Shown here: positions 1 to 5,989 of the stretch, piece by piece | Layout of the letters: each line of letters begins with the position of its first letter | How positions within the stretch are numbered: the stretch's first letter is position 1 | Assembly (NCBI GenBank): GCA_012513545.1 | Contig: JAAZCB010000201.1 | Coordinates: 1 to 6,954, forward strand | Reading direction: 5' to 3' | DNA length: 6,954 nt | Origin: Clostridiaceae bacterium | GTDB lineage: Bacteria > Bacillota_A > Clostridia > Acetivibrionales > Acetivibrionaceae | Position numbers and translations under genes: made by a program | Notes under the pieces: model-generated | Databases searched by the model: none | Told to the model about the DNA's origin: nothing | Seen by the model: only the letters and a program-made list of their open reading frames with translations

Positions 1-138
1 AAGGATAAGTCGAATCACTGTTTGAGCGAAGCGAGTTTGATTCGACCCGTAGCGAGTTTACATTCTCTTAGCCTTGGAGCTTTAGTTCTTGGAATAATCT
101 GGTGCACGATTAAAATGTACACCCAGTATGGTAAATAG
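1..138 (+). CDS. Possible C-terminal tail of an upstream membrane protein (partial)
   Basis: Frame 1 is open from the first base to a TAG at 136-138 (45 codons), while the other two + frames stop within the first 24 bases. The last part reads as a hydrophobic stretch (SLGALVLGIIWCTI) followed by a positively charged end (KMYTQYGK), which is what a C-terminal transmembrane helix with a cytoplasmic tail looks like. A promoter for the next gene begins 2 bp after the stop. Against it: the first half of the reading frame overlaps a palindromic/mirror repeat of a kind usually found between genes, and 45 codons is short enough to be open by chance. The upstream part lies outside the window, so the family cannot be named; a membrane glycosyltransferase would fit the neighbour but that is a guess. 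Confidence 0.33.
   Translation, partial: KDKSNHCLSEASLIRPVASLHSLSLGALVLGIIWCTIKMYTQYGK
9..46. repeat. Inverted repeat with mirror-symmetric core
   Basis: Two perfect 9-bp inverted arms, GTCGAATCA (9-17) and TGATTCGAC (38-46), enclose a core that is an exact mirror repeat, TTTGAGCGAAGCGAGTTT (21-38). The AGCGAGTTT portion occurs again at 51-59. The arms could form a stem with a 20-nt loop, but no T-run follows, so it does not look like an intrinsic terminator. GAGCGAAGCGAG-type motifs occur as dispersed intergenic elements in various bacteria (general recollection). Whether this one is dispersed in this genome cannot be seen from the window. Confidence 0.6.
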
Positions 139-140
139 GA

Positions 141-169
141 TTGTTATTGCTTTAAAAAACCTATATAAT
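141..169 (+). promoter_or_regulatory. Sigma-A-type promoter for the GT-C glycosyltransferase gene
   Basis: TTGTTA at 141-146 (4 of 6 matches to TTGACA) and a perfect TATAAT at 164-169 are separated by the ideal 17 bp. Transcription would start near 176, giving a leader of about 25 nt that contains only the ribosome binding site. This supports independent transcription of the glycosyltransferase gene, whatever lies upstream. Confidence 0.65.
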
Positions 170-191
170 ATATAAAAGAATAGTTTTGGGT

Positions 192-197
192 GGAGGA
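192..197 (+). promoter_or_regulatory. Ribosome binding site that sets the start at 201
   Basis: GGAGGA lies just before ATG 201. An in-frame TTG at 186 would extend the protein by five residues (MGGGK), but those codons are the Shine-Dalgarno sequence itself, and no purine-rich site precedes 186. The ATG at 201 is therefore the chosen start. Confidence 0.8.
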
Positions 198-200
198 AAA

Positions 201-1874
201 ATGGATTTTGTAAATAACTTTTCAAATGAGAAGCTTAAGTCAGCTTATAAAAAGGCCTTTTGGGTTATTTCCATGCTTGCGGTTGTGCTTTTTTGCACCG
301 TTTCATATCTTTTTTACAGGACGTGGCTTAACAACGGCAACCCAGGCGTCTATAAAAGCTTTTTTACGCTTGGACTGGTTTCAATAATACTTGCCCTTAT
401 ATATACAAGGAAGGATGTTTTCTCTCACTTAAAGCCTTTGAAACTTTTCTTATTTCCTGTATTGACGGCATTAGGCCTTGTTTTTATTTTTATCGGATTT
501 GTCAATGCCAGAGGAGTGACTATGGATTATGAGATAAGACTTGCATTTGTTCTGGCCTTCATAAGTATACTTATTATCACGTCAATTCTTCTTTTTGCAG
601 GAAAACTCAATCTAAAAACAGTTATATATTTTATTATTGTACTTGGAATGGCATTGAGAATAGGGTATACAATATATACTCCTTACACGATACGTCAGCA
701 TGATGTGGACTTTAACTACGGCCATCTGGCGTACATGAAATATCTGGCAGATAATAACAGCCTCCCGGATAATGAAGCCGGACAGATGTATCATCCCCCT
801 TTGCACCATGCACTTAGCGCAGTTGTATATAAAACCGGACTTTCAATAGGGTTTAACCAGGATACCTCTGTCAGGATGATTCAGTTCTTTATGGTGTTCC
901 TTAGCAGTCTGAGCCTCTTTGTTGTATATAAGTTGTTAAAGCTAATTAAAAACAATCCGGTTTTCGTTATGCCAGGTGTGCTGCTTTTTTCCTTTCATCC
1001 CTACAATATTTATCTTTCTTCTTACCTGAACAATGATGGGACGATGATGCTTTTCTATATATTGGCTATTTATTATCTTATTAAATGGTATACTGAAAAT
1101 ACGATGCGAAATATCCTACTGACAGCTGTCTTTACGTCATGTGCCATCATAACAAAGAAGTCGGGTTATATTTTGCTTCCTTTGATATTCTCTGTGTTTT
1201 TGCTTGAGTTGTTAAGACATAAAAATGAGATTAAGAAGTATTGTGCCCAGTATATATCTTTTGCTGCAGTAATGATTCCTCTGCCGCTTACATTTTTTTT
1301 AAGGAGTGCGCTTGTTTTCCATCACAGCTTCAGTTACCTGCCTATACCCGGTCTTCCACGTATGGGTAATGAATTTGTCAACCTGATAAGCTTTAACATC
1401 AAAAGAATATTGTTTAACCCTTTTCCTGGGTATGCATTTGAAGTAAATGAAGCCAACAGGTATTTTCTTGAGTATACCTTTAAGAGTTCCTTGTTCGGTG
1501 AATGGGATTTTGCCAGAATGTATAATCCTGCAAGGGTGCTTGTTGTTTCTGCACTTTTGATTTATCTTGCAGCAATTGTTTACCTTTTCTTTATGGAAAA
1601 AAAGGATCTCTTCCAATATGGGTTTATTTTTATTATAAATGCGCTGATACCTTTCATTCTTTTTACAAAATTAAGAATTGATTCACCTTTTGTTTGTTCA
1701 CAAAACTTCAGATACCTGCTTCCTATGCTGTTATCCCTCAGTTTTTTTATAGGGCAGGTTACACAGGGGTTATCAAAGACACGATTCAAGATGGCGGGAA
1801 ATGCGCTTCTGTTTTCTGTTATATCTGTGTTTTCGATTTTCTCGACAATTTTCATATTGGGAATAGGCTTATAG
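201..1874 (+). CDS. Polytopic GT-C-type glycosyltransferase (GT39/PMT-like)
   Basis: This is a 557-residue integral membrane protein with about 14 hydrophobic segments, ending in a C-terminal helix. After the fifth segment (about 140-158) comes an outward-facing loop with RQHDVDF (R165, D168, D170) and, further on, HPPLHH (198-203). This arrangement, with an acidic pair in an external loop followed by a HPP motif, is typical of GT-C enzymes that use polyprenyl-phosphate-linked sugars, such as the protein O-mannosyltransferase (GT39) and ArnT families. NNDG (277-280) after the eighth or so segment and KKSG near the eleventh also fit this class. A larger extracytoplasmic loop (about 365-435, including FLEYTFKSSLFGEW) precedes the last four helices. 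The expected role is transfer of a lipid-linked sugar to a protein or glycan on the outer face of the membrane; donor and acceptor cannot be read from the sequence. Four extra helices precede the catalytic loop compared with classical PMTs. It has its own promoter and converges on the rRNA modification gene with a 20-bp gap and no visible terminator. Confidence 0.8.
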   Translation: MDFVNNFSNEKLKSAYKKAFWVISMLAVVLFCTVSYLFYRTWLNNGNPGVYKSFFTLGLVSIILALIYTRKDVFSHLKPLKLFLFPVLTALGLVFIFIGFVNARGVTMDYEIRLAFVLAFISILIITSILLFAGKLNLKTVIYFIIVLGMALRIGYTIYTPYTIRQHDVDFNYGHLAYMKYLADNNSLPDNEAGQMYHPPLHHALSAVVYKTGLSIGFNQDTSVRMIQFFMVFLSSLSLFVVYKLLKLIKNNPVFVMPGVLLFSFHPYNIYLSSYLNNDGTMMLFYILAIYYLIKWYTENTMRNILLTAVFTSCAIITKKSGYILLPLIFSVFLLELLRHKNEIKKYCAQYISFAAVMIPLPLTFFLRSALVFHHSFSYLPIPGLPRMGNEFVNLISFNIKRILFNPFPGYAFEVNEANRYFLEYTFKSSLFGEWDFARMYNPARVLVVSALLIYLAAIVYLFFMEKKDLFQYGFIFIINALIPFILFTKLRIDSPFVCSQNFRYLLPMLLSLSFFIGQVTQGLSKTRFKMAGNALLFSVISVFSIFSTIFILGIGL

Positions 1875-1894
1875 GAAACTGTTGGTTAGAAATT

Positions 1895-2836
1895 TCAGAA
1901 CCCGGGAACAACTTCAATCTTTTTGCCTTTTAAATAATTCAGTACTCCGGAATCACTTTTAAAGTCAAATACAAGCTTATATGCCCAGAGGGCTTGATAT
2001 TTGACTTTCATACGGCGGTTAAAGCTGTTGGGACCATATTTTCCGTCGCCCACTATCGGGTGACCTGTGTAAGCAAGATGAGCCCTTATCTGGTGAGTCC
2101 GGCCCGTAACAAGCTCAACCTCCAGCCTGCTGATTCCCTCCTCTGCGTTTTCAACTTCTTCAAAGGAGAGCTGCCTGTATTTTGTTATAATTTCAACCGA
2201 ACGCGGGACTTGGGTGTCGTGTATGTAAACCCTGCTGTTCCTTTCGTCCTTTTCGAGAAAAGCCTTTAATACACCCTGTTTGTTCTCCATTTTTCCCATG
2301 ACAAGACACTGGTAGTATTTCTTAATTTCTCCGCTCCTGATTTTATTAAGGATAATTTTAAGAGCTTCGCTGTTCTTTGCAATCATTACAAGGCCGCCGG
2401 TATTTCGGTCAAGTCTGTGACAAAGCGAAGGAGTGAAGGAGGAATTTTTTTTATATTCACCGTTTAAAGAAAGGTAATTAAGGATCATATCAATTAAGGT
2501 ATCAGTGGCTTGATCCCTGTCGGGATGGACTGGAATACCCTGTTTTTTATCAACAATCAGAAGGTTTTTATCTTCATAGGCAATAGTAAAGGGAATATCG
2601 GAGGGGGAGGCATCCTTCTTTCCGACTCCGTCCAATATATCGTCGACAATAAAAACATCAACCCTGTCATTTGCTTTCAGTAAATAATCTTCCTTTACCC
2701 TGACACCGTTAACTTTTATGTCCTTTTTTCTAAAAGCTTTATATAAAGCACTCTGTGGCATTTTTTCAAAAATACACCTAAGGGTTTTATCAATTCTTTT
2801 GTTCGCATTCTCCTGGGTAATTATGATTGTACGCAT
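1895..2836 (-). CDS. RluA-family 23S rRNA pseudouridine synthase
   Basis: This 313-residue protein has the full RluA/RluC/RluD layout. An N-terminal S4 RNA-binding domain spans about residues 12-63 (NKRIDKTL, then FRKKDIKVNGVRVKEDYLLKANDRV in order). The catalytic domain carries HPDRDQATDTL (104-114), the signature HRLDRNTGG (140-148) with catalytic Asp143, and the C-terminal GRTHQIRAHL...GHPIVGDGKYG block. It isomerises specific uridines in RNA, most likely 23S rRNA, in the cytoplasm. The target position cannot be deduced, so no symbol is given. The motif has TGG where Escherichia coli RluA-type enzymes have TSG, a variant I associate with Gram-positive members. ATG at 2834-2836 is preceded on the minus strand by AGGAGAG (2841-2847), a well-placed Shine-Dalgarno site. 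It lies 95 bp downstream of the fused nucleotidyltransferase gene on the same strand, so read-through is possible, but a promoter candidate sits in the gap. Confidence 0.93.
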   Translation of the reverse strand: MRTIIITQENANKRIDKTLRCIFEKMPQSALYKAFRKKDIKVNGVRVKEDYLLKANDRVDVFIVDDILDGVGKKDASPSDIPFTIAYEDKNLLIVDKKQGIPVHPDRDQATDTLIDMILNYLSLNGEYKKNSSFTPSLCHRLDRNTGGLVMIAKNSEALKIILNKIRSGEIKKYYQCLVMGKMENKQGVLKAFLEKDERNSRVYIHDTQVPRSVEIITKYRQLSFEEVENAEEGISRLEVELVTGRTHQIRAHLAYTGHPIVGDGKYGPNSFNRRMKVKYQALWAYKLVFDFKSDSGVLNYLKGKKIEVVPGF

Positions 2837-2878
2837 TAAACTCTCCTAGTACTGTATAACAAAAATTCATTCTATATA

Positions 2879-2907
2879 ATTCTATATTTTTATTTGGTGC
2901 AATGCAA
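2879..2907 (-). promoter_or_regulatory. Candidate promoter for the pseudouridine synthase gene
   Basis: On the minus strand, TTGCAT (complement of 2902-2907) and TAGAAT (complement of 2879-2884, 5 of 6 matches to TATAAT) are 17 bp apart. The predicted start lies about 35-40 nt before ATG 2836. The -35 match is poor, and the gap is AT-rich, so chance matches are likely. Confidence 0.3.
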
Positions 2908-2931
2908 AGGATTATATAAAATTTCTATATT

Positions 2932-5379
2932 CTATTTCGAATTTATTATATCCTTGATTTTTTCCAGATATTTATCTGAAATTGAGTCTGCTATGTCCGG
3001 GCTTTCTCCTTCAGAATAAACCCTGCAAAGAGGAAGGTCGGCATCAGGCAGTACAAGAGCCCAGCCATTTTCCAATATGAATTTTACTCCGTCAAGAAGC
3101 TCGATTTTTTCACCGTTTTTTTCAGTTATCAGGGTTCTCATAACACGGCCCTTAAGCTCCCATGGGCAGAATATCTTCTTCTTGCTCATGTAGAAGTTCG
3201 GTATTTCGTTGAGTGAAGCCGTTAGGGTTGTATCCTTTGAGCAGAGAAATTCAATTATTTTTACAAGACCTGCAAGGGCATCAAAGTTTAAAAGGAACTG
3301 GTTCATGTTTTCACGGTTCTTAAAAAGGTTATGGTTCAGCATTTGTTCCATAACTGCCTGGGGGGATGTCTTGGTGCGCACAACCTTTCCGTTGTACTTT
3401 TTAGCCATTTCCTCTATAACAGAAGGAGCAGTTATGGGTACGACCATTTTTGAATCAGGAGTTGTCTTGAAAATAATTAATGAGGCAAGCAGAAGGAATA
3501 AATCATCCTTAACGACATTGCCCAGCTTATCTATAAGAACGAGGGACTCACCGTTGCTGTCTATATAAGCCGCAAAACTTGCATTGCTCTCCTTAATTTC
3601 ATTCACAATGGAGTCAATTTCATTGAGGGTTGAGGAAGAAAAGCTGGCTACCTTGCACCCTAAATCTGTCAGCATTGGTACAACTATTGATATGACAAAA
3701 TCGGAAGGTGAAACAACGCACACTTTCGGAGGTGACTTGCGTATGGTTTCGGTATCTACCTCGTTTAGTATGGATCTGACATAGTAGTTTTTGAAATCTG
3801 TAATATTATTAAGCCTGCTTATTTCTTCACCGGAACAGCGTTTGAAGTCCTCCCTGAAAAAGGAGTTTTCAATTTTTCTTTCCATAACCCTGCTAATACT
3901 GGCACCCTTTGAGTCCATGAAGTCAACTCTTAGCTTGTTTGGATTGTCATCACTTATTTTAATATGTATTCCGCCTTCAACAGAAAGAAAATTAATAGCA
4001 TGCATTGATATTGGTGTAAGAAGGCTGCTCATATTAAAAACTTCCACACCTACTGAAAGAATTCCTGATATAAATGCGTGCTTAAACATTCTCGCCGAAT
4101 TTGAGGTGGTGGAACTGACAACAACCTTTGAGCCTTTTTTCAGTATTGAGCCATAGGCTGCTCCAAGTCTTGTAGCAAACTCAGGAGATATATCAACGTT
4201 TATAATACCTGAAAGTCCATTTTCACCAAAAATACTCTTCGAGTGCTTTGAACCCCAGATTATATTACGATCTACTATTGCCAGAGGATCTACTGTTTTT
4301 TGAGGCCAAATTTTAACATCAGGCTTGATAATGACCTGCTCATTAATTATACAGTTATCTCCAACAATGGCATTCTCAAAAATATGGACATGATTTTTAA
4401 GATGAACCCTGTTGCAGAGAATAGCCCCCCTTACTTCTGTACCATACTCAAGAAAGTTATTGTTCCAGAAAACGCTTCTTTTAATTGATACATTATCTTC
4501 AATCAGGTTGTCGTCGCCAATCACGCTCAAACTGTCAATGACGGCATTACTTCCAATACGACAGTTTTCACCGATAAAGCAGGGGGAATTTATTTTTGCA
4601 GTAGGCTCAATAACTGTGCCTGCTCCAATCCAGACACCTTTTCCCTGTTCAACAGCATTTATTTTAACATCAATTTTACCTTCCATAACATCATAATGAG
4701 CCTGGAGATATGCCTGAAGATCACCTATATCACACCAGTATTCAGACATTATGTATCCATACATCGGCTCTTTATTCGAGAGAAGCATTGGGAAAACATC
4801 CTGACTGAAATCGGTTTTCTTACCTTTCTCCATAAGACTTAAGACTTCAGGCTCCAGAATATAGGTGCCGGTGTTGACAGTGTCGCTGAATACTTCGCCC
4901 CAACTGGGCTTTTCAAGAAATCCGGTTATGGAGCCTTTTTTATCCGTTATAACTACTCCATATTCCAGAGGAACATCAACTCGGGTTAAAACAAGTGTTG
5001 CTTTGGATTTTTTTTCCTTGTGATACTGAACAGCTTTTGAAATATCTATGTTGGTAAGGGAATCACCGCTTATAACAATAAAGGTCTCATCAAGAAATTC
5101 TTCCGCGTTCTTAACACTTCCTGCTGTTCCTAATGGGCTATTCTCAATAAAATAACTTATATTTACTCCAAAGTTTGAGCCGTTTCCAAAGTAATCTCTT
5201 ATTTTTTGCGGCAGGTACATCAGAGTTACCCCAATATCGTTAATTCCATGAGATTTAAGCAAATTGATTATGTGTTCCATTATGGGAACATTCATCACAG
5301 GTACCATAGGCTTTGGCAGGTCACATGTCAGCGGACGCAGTCTCGAACCCTCGCCCCCGGCCATAATAATAGCTTTCAT
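2932..5379 (-). CDS. Mannose-1-phosphate guanylyltransferase-type / phosphomannomutase-like fusion protein
   Basis: This 815-residue cytoplasmic protein has three parts. Residues 1-232 are a sugar-1-phosphate nucleotidyltransferase with [11 protein letters not shown] (8-18), PKPM (22-25), SPLGTAG (81-87), GDSLTNIDI (105-113, metal-binding D106), FLEKP (154-158), NTGTYIL (169-175) and WCDIGD (215-220). Residues about 247-375 are hexapeptide repeats forming a left-handed beta-helix ([36 protein letters not shown] and similar). Residues about 381-815 resemble a phosphohexomutase (PMM/PGM). The first part makes an NDP-sugar from NTP and hexose-1-phosphate. GDP-mannose is the usual annotation for this fused architecture, but UDP- or ADP-glucose chemistry cannot be excluded by eye. 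The mutase half is degenerate: the TASHNP serine loop reads IKISDDNP (473-480), the DGDGDR metal loop reads DSNGES (607-612), no GExSGH sugar loop is found, and the RxSGTEP phosphate loop is replaced by [14 protein letters not shown] (778-791). ATG 5377-5379 has GAAAGGA upstream. Confidence 0.85.
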   Translation of the reverse strand: MKAIIMAGGEGSRLRPLTCDLPKPMVPVMNVPIMEHIINLLKSHGINDIGVTLMYLPQKIRDYFGNGSNFGVNISYFIENSPLGTAGSVKNAEEFLDETFIVISGDSLTNIDISKAVQYHKEKKSKATLVLTRVDVPLEYGVVITDKKGSITGFLEKPSWGEVFSDTVNTGTYILEPEVLSLMEKGKKTDFSQDVFPMLLSNKEPMYGYIMSEYWCDIGDLQAYLQAHYDVMEGKIDVKINAVEQGKGVWIGAGTVIEPTAKINSPCFIGENCRIGSNAVIDSLSVIGDDNLIEDNVSIKRSVFWNNNFLEYGTEVRGAILCNRVHLKNHVHIFENAIVGDNCIINEQVIIKPDVKIWPQKTVDPLAIVDRNIIWGSKHSKSIFGENGLSGIINVDISPEFATRLGAAYGSILKKGSKVVVSSTTSNSARMFKHAFISGILSVGVEVFNMSSLLTPISMHAINFLSVEGGIHIKISDDNPNKLRVDFMDSKGASISRVMERKIENSFFREDFKRCSGEEISRLNNITDFKNYYVRSILNEVDTETIRKSPPKVCVVSPSDFVISIVVPMLTDLGCKVASFSSSTLNEIDSIVNEIKESNASFAAYIDSNGESLVLIDKLGNVVKDDLFLLLASLIIFKTTPDSKMVVPITAPSVIEEMAKKYNGKVVRTKTSPQAVMEQMLNHNLFKNRENMNQFLLNFDALAGLVKIIEFLCSKDTTLTASLNEIPNFYMSKKKIFCPWELKGRVMRTLITEKNGEKIELLDGVKFILENGWALVLPDADLPLCRVYSEGESPDIADSISDKYLEKIKDIINSK

Positions 5380-5390
5380 CTAAAGATCAT

Positions 5391-5397
5391 TCCTTTC
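5391..5397 (-). promoter_or_regulatory. Ribosome binding site of the fused nucleotidyltransferase gene
   Basis: The minus strand reads GAAAGGA here, 11 nt before the ATG at 5379. It supports this ATG, which is also where the conserved nucleotidyltransferase N-terminus ([11 protein letters not shown]) begins. Confidence 0.7.
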
Positions 5398-5808
5398 AGT
5401 TATAATCTTTACTTATGTAAATAACGGGTGCTTATACAAAGTTCATGCCTTCAGAAGAATTTCAAAAATGCACTCCTTTTGCTTATTAATTATTTACAGA
5501 AAATATTGAAAGAATCAGATTTATGCAACAATTCCAAACCGGTAATTTAAAAGCCAAGCAGGAGTTCATTTCCCCTTAGGGTTGTGCAGCGTTTCAAAGG
5601 ATTCGACTTCTACAATAATCACTATCAGCATATTTAAGCTGGTTATGATTTGCTACTTGGCTGTCTATATTAGTATATTCAATATAACTTGAAAAAATCC
5701 TTTATGATTGTCTGAAAAATTGAAAAATTCAGCATTTCTTTATGTAAAATATTCTAATTCAAGGTTTACTTATGTAGAATAGTAATATAGAATTGTTAAT
5801 GAAAATAG

Positions 5809-5835
5809 TAAATAGGAGATGGGAAACGCCGTTTA
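5809..5835 (+). promoter_or_regulatory. Candidate sigma-D (sigma-28) promoter for the secreted peptidoglycan-binding protein
   Basis: TAAA (5809-5812), a 15-bp spacer and GCCGTTTA (5828-5835) resemble the Bacillus sigma-D consensus TAAA-N15-GCCGATAT: the -35 and the GCCG core match fully, and one of the last four bases matches. Transcription would start near 5842, giving a leader of about 148 nt. Sigma-D is known to drive autolysin and motility genes in Bacillus subtilis, which fits a wall-binding product. A match of this size can occur by chance. Confidence 0.35.
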
Positions 5836-5945
5836 GATATATATATACATAAGTTAATAAATCAAGGTATTTATTTTGCCTTTAAAATGCAGGGTTAAAA
5901 TGTTACAATTGTATTGCTTGATTCTCGGACTCTATTACTAAAGAT

Positions 5946-5968
5946 ATACGGGGAAAATAACCCCGTAT
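5946..5968 (+). promoter_or_regulatory. Leader hairpin upstream of the secreted protein gene
   Basis: ATACGGGG (5946-5953) and CCCCGTAT (5961-5968) are perfect inverted arms around a 7-nt AT-rich loop. A flanking U-G pair would extend the stem to 9 bp. No T-run follows; instead GAATT and a run of six G residues that acts as the Shine-Dalgarno site come next, so it is a leader structure rather than a terminator. The CCCC arm is also complementary to that G-run. Confidence 0.6.
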
Positions 5969-5973
5969 GAATT

Positions 5974-5980
5974 GGGGGGA
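5974..5980 (+). promoter_or_regulatory. Unusual G-run ribosome binding site
   Basis: GGGGGGA lies 9 nt before ATG 5990. It can pair with the CCUCC anti-Shine-Dalgarno through one G-U wobble, unlike the GGAGG/AGGAG sites of the neighbouring genes. It supports the ATG at 5990, directly before a signal peptide. Confidence 0.6.
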
Positions 5981-5989
5981 TAGTCTTTA

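Larger units (their letters stand above)
5380..5989. other. 610-bp divergent intergenic region
   Basis: This AT-rich stretch separates two divergently transcribed genes and shows no convincing coding frame. It holds the leader and ribosome binding site of the fused sugar-nucleotide gene at its left end. Further right are the sigma-D-like promoter, the leader hairpin and the Shine-Dalgarno site of the secreted protein. TTTACTTATGTA occurs at 5408-5419 and 5765-5776, and its 8-bp core ACTTATGT recurs inverted at 5847-5854. A short AT-only palindrome (TATATTCAATATA) lies near 5674-5686. A weak sigma-A-like pair, TTGAAA 5720-5725 and TAAAAT 5745-5750, has a 19-bp spacer and is not called. I see no convincing promoter for the minus-strand gene and no recognisable riboswitch core. 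Confidence 0.6.

Noticed and set aside
9..60. CRISPR or mobile-element end
   Set aside because: Only one palindromic unit with a partial copy is visible, with no spacer series, transposase or target-site duplication.
186..200. TTG start at 186 for the glycosyltransferase gene
   Set aside because: The five added codons are the Shine-Dalgarno sequence of ATG 201, and no ribosome binding site precedes 186.
1299..1855. Minus-strand open frames opposite the glycosyltransferase gene
   Set aside because: They are antisense to a convincing membrane protein gene and show Cys/Lys-rich, non-family-like translations.
1694..2269. + strand frames spanning the 3' end of the glycosyltransferase and the pseudouridine synthase gene
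   Set aside because: They overlap conserved coding sequence in other frames and have no supported start or domain.
3209..4696. Several + strand open frames opposite the fused nucleotidyltransferase gene
   Set aside because: They lie antisense to a gene with clear domain motifs, lack recognisable domains, and have shadow-like composition.
5380..5460. Sigma-A promoter for the fused nucleotidyltransferase gene
   Set aside because: TATAAC- and TATAAG-like hexamers exist on the minus strand, but none has a reasonable -35 hexamer at 16-18 bp.
5946..5968. Intrinsic terminator
   Set aside because: The stem is perfect but no T-run follows, and it sits about 20 nt before a start codon with its own SD site.
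5836..5989. Riboswitch (c-di-AMP ydaO type or c-di-GMP type) in the leader of the wall-binding protein gene
   Set aside because: Such switches often precede wall genes in clostridia, but I could not find their conserved core sequences here; only the simple hairpin is visible.
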